A program made the translations under genes and the position numbers. This document shows, one piece after another, positions 33,573 to 44,189 of a stretch of 64,000 nt of DNA. Position 1 is the first letter of the stretch. Every line of letters begins with the position of its first letter. A model generated the notes under the pieces. It was not told where the DNA came from. It made no database searches and was given only the letters and a program-made list of their open reading frames with translations. This DNA is from Arachnopeziza araneosa (taxonomy: Eukaryota > Ascomycota > Leotiomycetes > Helotiales > Arachnopezizaceae): positions 1 to 64,000 of the forward strand of contig QYAI01000141.1 in the NCBI GenBank assembly GCA_003988855.1. Reading direction: 5' to 3'.

Positions 33573-34304
33573 CTAGTGCGCTAAATTATCGTCTGTGATT
33601 ATAAGGGTAATCAAGACCTGTCCTTTGCTCGCAGTTGGCCAGTATGGGAGTAGAGGGTCTATCGTTTTGACGTTGTCATCGATTAAGAACCACTCGCACT
33701 CTAGATACTTTCAGCGTAGTTATCAAAAGGCTCTTGACTGATACTTACGAGTCTGTTGGAGCCAGTTGAGCACGATGATTCGATTGTCTTCGTGACTTTG
33801 CGATCGTGCGTCAGGTAGCCTTAGACGTATGGCAATTTCAGTGAAATTCTGCCTGATTGACATTGGCTTCTCGCCATGTATCCAGAAAATTGCGTCCAGT
33901 TGGTACATTCGAGTCTTTTCTTCGGCATACTTCTGGGCGACGATACCTTTCCCTACGCCTGCAAGCTCATATAGAGCAAGTGAACGAAACAACGTCCGCG
34001 AATCTGGTGGCCAAAAATGCCCGTCTATTTGAGCAATAATATCAGCTCGATCAAAGAACCGCGCATTTTTTGCAGGTAGTAGTATCATGCAGGGAAGCCT
34101 TGCTTGCTCTTTGGGGTCTAGCGTTGATATCAGAGTCTGCAGGTTGGTAATCTCTTGCGTTTGCTTGATACGCTTCGAAAAGAATTTTATCTTAAGGGAA
34201 TGAATCGCGATTAAATGCAATAAAGCAAGATTTGCGAAGGAAAAACTTTTACCAACGGGTAGAGGCATGCTTAAACACTTAGGATATATTGTGGGGGCTC
34301 CCAC
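33573..34304 (-). pseudogene. Truncated NB-ARC (NLR-type) gene
   Basis: Exon 33749-34304 and exon 33573-33700 join across a 48-bp intron (GTAAGT..TCTAG) in phase. The product reads LPCMILLPAKNARFFDR, then LYELAGVGKG where the P-loop should be, then DAIFWIHGEK, LNWLQQT and, after the splice, CEWFLIDDNV and YWPTASKGQVLIT. These are the NB-ARC blocks of fungal NLR-like receptors (P-loop, Walker B-like D-D-N, RNBS). The frame stops at 33573, before the rest of NB-ARC and any repeat domain. The P-loop ends GKG rather than GK(S/T), so nucleotide binding is doubtful. A decayed incompatibility or immune-type gene is the best reading. Confidence 0.65.
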
Positions 34305-34495
34305 AATAAGCCATGCGGCAACTAACCCCGATCTCCGAGGTTACAGCATCTAGCACATGCCTGTATGTGGTTGAATTATGCAACTGATTTTACTCAGTTG
34401 AATCTTGTAACATATGATCATAAACTATTAGGAAACACTAGACATCTTGTTCATTCCCGTAAATGAACTCCCTAGTCACGTAAATAGCAGCTACA

Positions 34496-36740
34496 TCAGA
34501 TGACCGTAATCACCTGCTTCCCAAGCATAGAGAAACCATCTACCAATTTCTCCATCTCCCGTGTTTCATATCTCAAATCATCACGGAATATGCCTACTCG
34601 ATAAAACACCTTGGAATCCCAGCTCACCTCCTCAAGCACCAGCCCGTAGTTCGTGATGTGATCTTGTGGCTCGTACATGGACGGCGGCTCGAGGTCGCCG
34701 TACATAGGCTCGGAAACCCGGTATCGCGCGAGGAGGAGGCAGTAATACTAGGGAGGCCGAGAAGGAGGCGAGGCTTGGTCAGGATAGAGGGTATCCAAGG
34801 AAATATTGTCTATCCAAACTTCGGGTTTAGTGTTCAATTCCGTGGTTCGTATAGTGCAGGAGAGAAGTTTGCCTGGGAGTTTCAGGGTGACGGCGTCATT
34901 ACCAAGGATCGCATCGTGGCTTGGATTTGTTTCTGGTTCGAGCAGTTCGATCTCGTATTGTAGCTCAGCGCTATCGAAGCTCCGTAGTTCCATGTACAGT
35001 ATTACAGAGGCCAATGACGTCTAGGACCATGGAGGCTCGGGAAGTCTCTGTGGAGAGCCGTTTTCTTCAATATCAGCATACCATAATAAGTCTATGGCTA
35101 TAGTCTCGCGTCACAGCCCACGAATGTAGGAGTATCCCGTTACATTCAACATTTGTGTGGCTATCCCGGCGAGGGCTGGAAGCCTGTCACTGAGATAGGT
35201 CAATTGAAGTCTAGAATACTCTTCGACTACTCGGTGCCACCGAAGGATGGTGTCCGAGTGCTTGTTAGATTTCAAAGCGTCCCTTCGAGGTAGGAGGCTG
35301 AAGTAGTGGTCCCTCTTTGAGAAGCTGTTGTCTGGAAGGAACTCCCACCAGGGCTTGCTGACAAGCTCGGGGTGGCATTCACAGCAAGAACCTTCATTAC
35401 ACTCCCAAACCAGTTCATCAGCAGTGAAGTGTAATACGCACGGAGATAACAGCCTTTCTTGATAGACCCAGGCTCTCTTCATCAATGGAGGAGAGGTGTG
35501 GTTGTAATCTGAATCTCCCAAGCGGTGTGACAACTCCCTTCGGGCATACAGATTGCCAATAGCGGGGATAATTTCGCCTGCGTGAGTTTGAAGTGCTTGA
35601 CATTTGAGTGGTGCTTTTGAGTATAGGCCATCACTCGCGCTTTTCGCATTGGTAGCGGCAAGCGTCAGAAGCGAATTTTCATAGATCGAGCACATGTTAC
35701 TCGCTTCTCTATCCTAATCCATTTTATCGTCCTGGAGAATGCAAAGTGAGTCTATCTAAAGGTACCGTATGCCCAAGCGGCGAGTGAAATGGACTGCATC
35801 CTGAAATGTCAAGAGGCAAAGCGCCCCCCGATATCTTCTCTTCGTGCTGTCTCATCGTAGCACTGGTTGTCATGATAGGTTGAAAATTACCCCAGCAATG
35901 GCTCAAGCAGGCATATTTCGCACGCTCGTTCTTGGTCTGATGTAGCCTAATATCGAGAGGGTCAGAGAGATTCGACGTTGTAAACTTGGGAAATAAGTCT
36001 AAGACCCGCCTCGGCAGCATTGATTCTGTAGAAGCCTGGCAGGAGATATGTTTAGTAGTACAATTCTCTAACCAATCAGAAATGGTTTGAAAAGCCACCA
36101 AAGAGCCAGTATCTTCACTTGTTAAGTGATGTATCGGGAAGCGAGAAAGAGCTGGTGATTGAGAATCGCTTGTATCTAGAGTTGATATGAATCAGTTGAT
36201 TTACGTACTGTTTGTCGCAGTTATGAAATGAAACTTGAAACATGAAAGACGCGCATAGTCAAACCAATATTTTCAGCACAATTTACTTACCTGGCGTACG
36301 AAAAATATCTACCATTGTCGATTGGAAGGAATGAAAGCTCCAAACACCTGTTTCAGCCAAGTCAACGCTATCCTTAGGAGCCCAAACAGCCGCATAGTCA
36401 GTATCCAAATCAACTATATTCTTCTCATCGTATAAATCGCAGTGCTGGGCCCCTTGTTGAGGATTTCGCAGGTTGAGCAGCCTTCTCCGGCAGACCATCC
36501 CAGATCACTGGTTCTGATTCTGAACCCGGTCCAGCCTTGTCTCGTGTCGAAACCTGAGTTCCTGCACAGGTTTGGGCATACCTCACAAACGAACGGCGCG
36601 ATCGAACCCTGGCCGAGTGGTGCAAGCTTGTGATGTGAATACGAATTTTTGGAATTGATCTCGCGGTGGAAGAGCAGTCTTCTCGGACTGGAGAATACTA
36701 GGAAGCATCCCTCTAGCTCGCAAGTCCATGTTTGTGACAT
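34496..36740 (-). pseudogene. HET-domain gene inactivated by RIP-type stops and frameshifts
   Basis: Read from 36740 down, the full HET layout is present: a C-rich N-terminus (CEVCPNLC, GCSTCEIL), LYDEKNIVDL, an intron near 36288, YACLSHCWGNFQP, QDAVHFTRRLGIRYL, IDSLCILQDD, ENSLLTLAATNA, KRAWVYQERLLSP and WYADIEENG. It is broken by a frameshift at about 36447 (GGGG run), another at about 35800, and stops at 35756-35758, 35714-35716, 35111-35113, 35021-35023 and 34748-34750. At least four of these stand where HET proteins have Trp, so TGG became TAG or TGA. That G-to-A pattern is the signature of RIP. Confidence 0.85.
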
Positions 36741-37887
36741 GGCTCTGGCGCTTGCTGTTTTCGTGCTTCAGCTTTTTCTAAACTAGGATTTACACATTGG
36801 GTCGAGACGGACAACAACCGAGGCGGTGTGAAGCCTAAGGCAACAATTATAACGTGATATATGGCTTAGGTAGGTGTGCATAAATCAAGCAGCAAAACTA
36901 GATTGTTTGCGCAAGACAAATAATGTTTAGGAACTGGAAAGTGTCCATAGAATGTATGCTGTGTGTTTGAGCGGTTCTAACCCAATATTAACAGTCTCCA
37001 TCTGAAAAACTCCTATTTAGATAATGATCCTGAGATTTCTTAAGCGGGTCTCTAAACAGATCTACGGATCCTGAAAATGCCTGATGGAAATCACTCGACT
37101 CGGGCCGAAATATACCCTTCTCCGATAATTAAAGCACGATGTTCGCTGGCAAAAGTCATATCATTAGTAAGCTCTTTTCGGTCAACATTCCAATGCATTC
37201 TGCAAGGGTACCCTCCTGATTAAAAGAGGCCTAGTGTCGGTGTTACTGTCTATGGTCGGTGCGCTCACCGGTTAATGGTCGCTCTGCTAGAGGTTTATAT
37301 AATATCAGGAGATCTTCTAGGGTGCTCAGATCCTCTAGACCAGCTTGACATTAGTAGACATTGCGGATGCTGCAGATGCAGGACCCTCTAAGATTCGAAC
37401 CGTTTTGCCTCCTAAGTCTACGAATATTAGATCAACTTTTTTTTAAAGAAAAATTTATCAAACACTACAAACTTATGAGTCCCTGTGTTTTGGTGAATGG
37501 CTTAGTAGTTGGGAAGCAATCAACTTTGCACAATCAACTGGACTCTCGTTTTGGACATAAAAGATAATTTCATTTATGTCCCAGCTACATCTCCTCAAAT
37601 CACTATTCTTGGAGACCTCCCGAAAAACTTCCAACCCGTGTACGAAAATACGACAAGTATTTAGTTGCATGCGAGTAATCGTTATTCGAGAAATCCCCTA
37701 TATATAACTCACCAGATGAATAGAACCAACTAAACCTGCCAGGAGACGTCCTAACTGGCTTTCACAACCTTAGCACAGTATTTAAGACTATAAGGGGCAA
37801 GCGCAAAAACTAGTCTTCAAAGATCTAAATATCATATCAGTAAGACCACTAACTTGAAAAAGCATCAACTTTTCCTTACCGATACTC
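36741..37887. other. Intergenic, no gene seen
   Basis: About 1.1 kb, AT-rich with stops in all frames. Nothing recognised. Confidence 0.45.
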
Positions 37888-38534
37888 TTATCTTCCCCTG
37901 CCGCAGAATTTTGCCGAAATGTCCTCATAGCCATATTGAGCAGCACGATCTTCGACCACATCCCAGCCAGATTTATAGGAGCCACAAACACCTGTGATTC
38001 TCTGCGTGATAGCGTCATCGACCTCGTCCGCATAGCAACGATTTTCCATTGACGAGAAGTTGCAAAAGTAGACAACAATACTCCCAGAAACGGAGTAGAA
38101 ATCTCGATTTCCGCCAACCGCTCCGCCACCAGTAGGGCCTCCTACACATTGATTTTTGAGAGCTGCAACAGCTGCATTGGCTGTTTCGGCGCCAAAATCG
38201 GTGCCGCCACAGCCAACAGCGTTGCTGCCTTGGAGGGTGCGTTTGACGTTGCGGCGCTTAGGGGCGCCCTCGAAAGTGGGAATGATAGGGGCGACTAGGG
38301 TGTGGACTGATGTTCCAGATTCATCAAAGGAGACCTCATAGACCCCGTCACTGTATAGAGCTTAGGGTTAGCATTGCTTGAGATTGCTTCAAGAGTAAGT
38401 GAGAAAATGGAGGCTTCAAACAGGAGTTGTCTAAAATGGATTGCTGGTGATATTTACGGGTGATTTTCTGGGATCGTCCAGGCCGTGATGGCTGAGAAAC
38501 CACTGGCTAAGAGTAAGACGGTTTTGAATTGCAT
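37888..38534 (-). CDS. Small secreted cysteine-containing protein (effector-like)
   Basis: Two exons, 38458-38534 and 37888-38350, joined by a 107-bp intron with matching phase; 179 aa. Residues 1-19 are a signal peptide (MQFKTVLLLASGFSAITAW). A dibasic RRNVKR site near residue 64 suggests pro-peptide removal. The mature part has Cys in the order VGCGGTDFG, QCVGG, VVYFCNF, NRCYADEV, GVCGSYKSGWD, KFCGRGR, giving six or more Cys and probably three disulphides. The CG..CN..CG.YxxGW arrangement is common among secreted fungal proteins of unknown function, often listed as effector candidates. The start and the first exon are not obvious from ORFs alone. Confidence 0.75.
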
Positions 38535-39000
38535 GATGCTTTCTTTGATATGACAGATAATGAGCGTTGTGTAGAGGAGGTGATTGTTAAGAAGGAGTTG
38601 ATGATAAGAATGGTACTTGTGAGAGAATATGGACCGCTCTTATACTTTTTCTCAGCTATCTTTCTAAAGGATAACATGATCCGACAAGTCGATCAATGAC
38701 ATGAAGTAATCTCTTTCTTCTCGTGTTCAGGCCGCAAGCAAGAAAGCCAAGCAATTAATAGTTCTATTATGTCAACACTAAACTTATAGCGCATGCTTCC
38801 TAGATTTTTTGGTCTTTGTGCTTGATCATTGGGTACGCCGGAAAACAACACCCGCTCGGAGCGAACTTCGCTGCGGTACAGTAAACCCTCAATGTTTAAT
38901 ACTTTAGCGAATCTAAATATAATAGTTTTTGCATTAAGGCTACCATGGATTATCATGTATCATGATTTACGTATTTTTATAAATCTTTTTGATGGGTTTA
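38535..39000. other. Promoter side of the secreted-protein gene
   Basis: About 470 bp of AT-rich sequence between the gene and the minisatellite; no coding signal. Confidence 0.4.
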
Positions 39001-39420
39001 ATTCACTCGGAATTGCGTGACGCAATGAATCACTGTCAGATTATCCCGACTTCTATTCACTCAGAAGGTGCGTAACGCAGCAAAATCACTACTCGATTCA
39101 ACTTTTAATTCACTCAGAAGTGCGTCGCGCAACGAAATTACCTACATCAACTTGACTTTAATTCATTTAGAACTGCGTAGCGCAACGAAATAACTACCTG
39201 ACTTAACTTGACTTTAATTCACTTAGAATTGCGTTGCCCAACGAAATCTTTAGCAAATTAACTTGACTTGAATTCACTCGGAATTGCGTAACGCAACGAA
39301 ATCACTCCTTAATTCAACTTGACATCAATTCACTCAGAATCCCGTAACGCAACGAAGTAATCAGCTTTTTGCTGAATTTTGTGGTCGGTGAATGCAAATA
39401 CTGCGTCATGCAACGAAATC
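39001..39420. repeat. 54-bp minisatellite with palindromic core
   Basis: Units begin ATTCACT(C/T)(A/G)GAA at 39001, 39055, 39108, 39161, 39217, 39272 and 39328, with a degenerate eighth near 39384; spacing is 53-56 bp. Each unit carries TGCGTAACGCAACGAAAT or a variant, whose GCGT/ACGC part is a short palindrome, followed by a less conserved stretch often containing CAACTTGACTT. Most differences between units are transitions. It is not coding. Confidence 0.85.
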
Positions 39421-41008
39421 GACTTTATATTGGTCCAAGTCTCCCTACGTCTCGCAGCACCCTATAGAAAGACCTCCACACCACTGGTAGGCTGACACTA
39501 CGCACCGATCCCCACAATACGAGCGAGACCTATGGTGCCCCTAAACCCGTATCTGCGGACTTTGAACCGTACCTGCATGAAGGGCTAGAATGAGCTGAGA
39601 GGAGCTGAATGAGTGGACCTCGTCAATTCTGCTATTCCCTGGCTTGTATGATGCGTAAAAAGCACAGTACGCCAAAAGGTAGGTAATATCCCGGCCCGAG
39701 TTTCGGGATCTACGAATACTGTAACTCCAAAACTTGAGGAACGAAACTAGAGGGATCAAAGTAGCGATGTTTGATAAAGAAGTTTGAAGGGACTTAGTAA
39801 ATGATGAAATTGCAAAACTCGAAAAACGTGCATTTTTTAGAAAGGTCAGGTCCGTGACCTACTGCTCAGATGGGTTGCTTTAGTTCTTTGAAGACTGCTC
39901 TAGTAGACTAGATTGCATGCATGTACCCTGCTCATGATCTTTCTTACCCCCTTTATACATTGGCATTAGGGCTGACAAATTTCTGAGGACAACTTCTCCA
40001 AGCATTTTGCTGAAGAGATGCTGACCCTTGCGAAAAAAACTCAGTTCATCCAATATTCCTACATGCATTGATTTAGTGAAGGATTTCAAATATATGCAGT
40101 CTCTCGGATAGGGTGACGTCTTCTTGGCCGGCATTTTGTCTTATCTTCCATTGGACTGACGGGAATCCTTCCCTATTTTGGACAACCTCTTGCGTACGTG
40201 AACGCGGATAAACAATTCCTTAAATTGCCAAGGATGAGTGAGATCTTGCTGATTTGTCGAGGAGAATGGAGAGGCACAGGGATGGAAAGAAGACGAGATT
40301 TCCACGGATAAGCATATCCAGCCACCCCTGGAATGTATCCACTACGGCGCCGAAAATAATCAGCCCTACAAGGCTACTACGACATGACGTTAAAAATGCC
40401 GCATATCGCAACTCGCATTTCGTAGCTCGCATTTCGTATTTCACAAATCACCAGTTTCATTACACTCCTCCCAACGAGCTTTTTATTTCACTCTCCACAA
40501 TAAGAACTCTTGAAAGTAGATGACTTAATTAAGAAGCTTGAATCTGCCTCTCTGTCAGCCGAAAAGATCAGCGATACTATAGCATACGTTACTACCCGCC
40601 AGAACCTTTCCATTATGAGGCAGAAGTTCATAAATTTCACGTTTTGATACAAGTAAGTGCACCAATGTCCGCTAATACTTATCTAGTAGTCTATTGCGAC
40701 CCCCTAGAGGCATGGCGATAAGCCATTGCAGCTGATCCGCCAATCCGACGTATTTACAGACGGGAATTCCTCGGCTTATCAAGTACTAAAAGAAAAAAGA
40801 AGATAATATATTATTACTACTTAAGTAACTGAGGTAATAACTTCGGTTACCGCTATCTAAGCTTAGCTAACCTAATTGTACTCCTCAACATCACTTGCCC
40901 TGGCATATACGTGGTGAAGCACTTACGGCTCAAACCTGGGCGATGGGCAACGAGGGTGTATTGTTGCCGATTCAAAACACACACGACCGCTCAAATCCAC
41001 TCTTCGAC
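39421..41008. other. Intergenic, no gene seen
   Basis: About 1.6 kb. A minus-strand ORF at 39880-40134 (84 aa) begins MPAKKTSPYPRD but has no recognised motif. The part at 40780-40880 is AT-rich. Confidence 0.4.
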
Positions 41009-42020
41009 TCATGCTGCAAGCAGAATCTGTACAGTCTTAGAGTTGCTCGGTACCCCGACCGCATTCATGACAAACGGCATATAATACCCAGGAATAGCGA
41101 TACCTGCCTTATCAGGTATGATCAATGTGTATTCCAATCCATTGCCTTCAGATTTCTTGGGAACTAACGGAATACGTCTCTGGTCATTATTTAACGAATG
41201 TGTAGCGGCACCGTAACGAATCAGACTCGCTTGGACAATTTCACTGTCTGTCGTGATCATGATCTTTTCGCCCAGCTTCTTCTTGACTGCTTCGGGCATG
41301 TTCGTAATGACCGGTCGCGTTGCAGGCTTGCAATCTGTGGTGAAAAAGTAACTTGGCGTGTAGATCTGGGCATCAAGATGATTCGAGTCGTAGCTGGCGG
41401 TTAGCCCACCTCCGCCAACACGAACAGTAGCATCTGGCAGCAGCAGAGCTAAAGAATGGTAGACCCGAGCGGTCGAATGATGTGCGGCTTCTCTCCATTC
41501 ATCTACTGGCGGAGGAGCATAGATTTCGGGCACCTTGGTACGACTGGAGGTTGTAACCCAAACATCAATTGTCACCACGCTGATGAATTCAGACTGGTCA
41601 ATAGCTGAATTTGCTTCGAAACCTACGAATTGAGCTCGTTGTGGTTCGAAAATCGCGAATTTAGCTAAGAAAACGGTCAGATCTGGTCTCACACCATCCT
41701 CGAAGGTAGAAGAATCTAACCTTCACTATCTGGCAACCAGCTTCCATATGCCACTGGAGGAGCGCCCCAAGAATCGCCTTTCTCGCTAAGGTAGACCGTG
41801 TGCCCGACAATACCGCCGCTAGGCCTCGGTCCCTCTGCACGTAGAGTAACTCTGATAGCATGCACATTCTGAAGTTCCAGCAAGTCAATCGTAATGTTAT
41901 GCCGCAGTGATTCTTTGTTGCTTGAATGGTCGGGTTTGGATTGCCAGAAGGATCTGCAATCTGCCCGAAACTATTTTCTGGGGTAAGAGTGAGTTTCAAA
42001 GCGCTGGATTCAACTCTGTT
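41009..42020 (-). pseudogene. Galactose oxidase-type copper oxidase with the catalytic propeller deleted
   Basis: On the minus strand, N-terminal F5/8-type (discoidin) sequence runs from about 42020 to 41575: ITIDLLELQNVHAIRVTLRAEG, GHTVYLSEKGDSWG, then an intron (about 41668-41721) into FEPQRAQFVGFEAN. It then passes directly into the end of the oxidase: PEIYAPP, ARVYHSLALLLPDATVRVGGGG, HLDAQIYTPSYFF, ASLIRYGAATHSLNNDQRRIP and a C-terminal DUF1929 beta-sandwich. Known galactose oxidases have about 350 residues of kelch propeller between these parts, with the Cys-Tyr cofactor. Those are absent here, while the copper-ligand-type YH and H motifs remain. A frameshift near 41930 (after NPNP) adds to the damage. 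It cannot be an active oxidase. Confidence 0.75.
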
Positions 42021-42400
42021 ATGAGTTTAGTAATGCTAACAGTAGCTGCATAGCTTTGTTATCAAAAACTTGAAAAATAGTCATTATGTAAATAGCACAT
42101 TGGGGCTGCAGGCAGAGCGCAAAATTGAAAAGTCGGAAAGAGAAGCACCTCCTCCCTCAGAGGAAAAGGGGCTGAGATTGGCACCGTGCGCCTGAACCAC
42201 CCCCGCTTCCCAAACCAGCTATTTCATGTCAAGTGCCCAATAAGGAATTCTTAAATCTATATTCTTTGAAAATCAAGGTCGCCGCGAAAAAGGAATGACG
42301 AACTAGCCTGCAACTACAACCGTTGCTAAGTTTCTATTCTAACTAATTCTGGGCTATCAAAATTCAGGCTATTTCCCTTCTCCTCTTCTTCCAGCTCGTC

Positions 42401-42721
42401 TTAAATGCCAAGTTCTAAAGCTCCAGCTCGAGTCTTGCGAGCGCCAATTGTCGACGGTCTATTTGACAATCTAGTTTCTGTTTTCGCCTTGTGCAGATAC
42501 GAAAAGTTGGACATTAGACCGGAAGCAATCTTCTTCAGCAACGGTTTGATAGCAAGTGCCGAAGCGCAAAAAATACCAGTGTTGATCTCGACTGATGACC
42601 AAAGAGCGACGTCGGCACCAACCTTCACACTACCGCCGAATTGAAACGCTTGCAGGATACGAATAAGGCGAATGATAGCAGCGATAATGATGAGGATGCT
42701 CAGACTGCTAGAGAACTTCAA
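42401..42721 (-). pseudogene. Fragment of a fungal rhodopsin-fold (PTH11-like) membrane protein
   Basis: The frame reads two hydrophobic helices, the second with VALWSSVEINTGIFCASALAIKPLL. This closely resembles the (L/I)WSxxExxxGIxxxSxxxLRPL segment of helix 7 in the fungal rhodopsin-domain family. It is followed by a short polar tail. Upstream helices are not found in a continuous frame; the ORF at 42734-42994 has no clear relation. Best read as a 3' fragment. Confidence 0.5.
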
Positions 42722-43109
42722 AACTAGAAATGTTCATAACGAGTAAAGAAACCGCCCAAAAAAACACCAATTTATGCCTACACCGTTACACCGTACCGAA
42801 ATATTTCCATCTTCCATCTGGGTATTGAAGTACTTCCAGGACAAAATATAGACGGAATTTTGAGTGACCACTGTAAAGAGTTTAGGCAGTACCCCGAACC
42901 CATTTATGAGGGGTTGAGCATCCTGGTAAGTTGTGCAGTGCATATGCCAGCTGCGCCCCTGGTTGTTGAGCGTCAATTTGAATAAGCGAGACAAGCTTTT
43001 GAGTCACTTGCGGCACAGCTGTGACTCATGTCGCGTCCATTATCTTATTTCATATGAACAATAAATCGTCTCACGATATCTCCTTTACAATAATTCTCGC
43101 ATATCTCAT

Positions 43110-44099
43110 ATGGCCGCGGCCTTTAATCCTGGAGCAATGGCATCTCAAGCACATCTTGAGGTCTTCTCTACACCCGAACTTCTAGCGAAAATCCTCCTTT
43201 ACCTGCCAATGTCCTCACTCCTTCTTAGCCAAGGAGTGAGCCAAACATTCAAGAACACCATTCGTTCCTCGCCCAAACTACAGCAAGCGCTCTTCCTAAA
43301 ACCCGTTCCCTCTTCCACAAAACCATATTTCAACCCGCTACTCCGCTCCCTGTTTCCGCCACTCTTTCACTCTTTCCTTAGCATATATGACCTGCTTTCC
43401 CTGGGAGAAGAACTCTCCTCTCTCCCCTGGTACCAATTGATGGGCGGAGAGGACACTCTAGATCCCGTGCTACGGAAAGAAGCAAGCTGGCGAAAAATGT
43501 ATCCCGTGCAGCCACCAGCGCCGATCTCGAAGGTCTCGGTGTCTGCCACATGCGGCTGCATGTCGCTGGGGTACCTGGGGGTGTTCAACAGCAGGAAAGA
43601 CACGCGGTGTATGGGCTGCCTTTATGATGTCCTGGTTCACCTGCAAGACACGTGCGGAGGAAGCGTGGGAGTTTCATGGGGCATGTTCAAGGAAGAGGGA
43701 GGGACGGAAGAGCGGAAGAATGATTGGGAGCGGCATTGGAAACATTCTACCTTTACCTCTCGAAATGAGATCCACGTGGCGAATCTTCATGGAAGAGACT
43801 GTTATACTCCGGCTACTTTTAATCATGTGATGCCCTGCGGTTTCCAAAGCGATGGAGATGAGTTTGAAATTTGGGATCTGAAGTGGGATCAAGTGCCAGA
43901 AGGATATACGTATCTCTCCGCTCCGAATAATCCTGAAGACTTGGAAAAGCACGCAATCCAAATAAACTTGAAGGAGCAGGATCAAGTGCCAGAAGGGTAT
44001 ACATATCTCTCTGCTCCGAATGATTCTGAAGACTTGGAAAAGCTCATACCGCAAATAACTTTGAAGTCCCGTAAAAGTAATCGATGTATTTATTTGTAA
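43110..44099 (+). CDS. F-box protein with duplicated C-terminal unit
   Basis: Single exon, 329 aa. Residues about 15-60 form an F-box (VFSTPELLAKILLYLPMSSLLLSQGVSQTFKNTI). The middle holds a Cys-bearing segment (CGCMSLGYLG, CMGCLYDVL). The C-terminus has two 31-residue copies of a unit starting DQVPEGYTYLSAPN and ending EDLEK plus about nine residues. F-box proteins recruit substrates to SCF ubiquitin ligases; many fungal paralogs of this type (F-box plus a short variable tail) have unknown targets. A second ATG (residue 10) is an equally good start. Confidence 0.8.
   Translation: MAAAFNPGAMASQAHLEVFSTPELLAKILLYLPMSSLLLSQGVSQTFKNTIRSSPKLQQALFLKPVPSSTKPYFNPLLRSLFPPLFHSFLSIYDLLSLGEELSSLPWYQLMGGEDTLDPVLRKEASWRKMYPVQPPAPISKVSVSATCGCMSLGYLGVFNSRKDTRCMGCLYDVLVHLQDTCGGSVGVSWGMFKEEGGTEERKNDWERHWKHSTFTSRNEIHVANLHGRDCYTPATFNHVMPCGFQSDGDEFEIWDLKWDQVPEGYTYLSAPNNPEDLEKHAIQINLKEQDQVPEGYTYLSAPNDSEDLEKLIPQITLKSRKSNRCIYL
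43887..44069 (+). repeat. 93-bp coding tandem duplication
   Basis: Two copies starting GATCAAGTGCCAGAAGG at 43887 and 43980, exactly 93 bp (31 codons) apart and mostly identical. The copies are in frame inside the F-box gene. Confidence 0.85.
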
Positions 44100-44189
44100 T
44101 GACACATATTTGCTCTCCACATTTGATCATGTAATTGTAAGACATACTTGAAAAGAAACTTCAGAATTGGTCAACTATGATTGGCAAAT

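Noticed and set aside
39001..39420. CRISPR-like array
   Set aside because: Nuclear fungal DNA without cas genes; the variable parts are related to one another and often share CAACTTGACTT, so this is a minisatellite.
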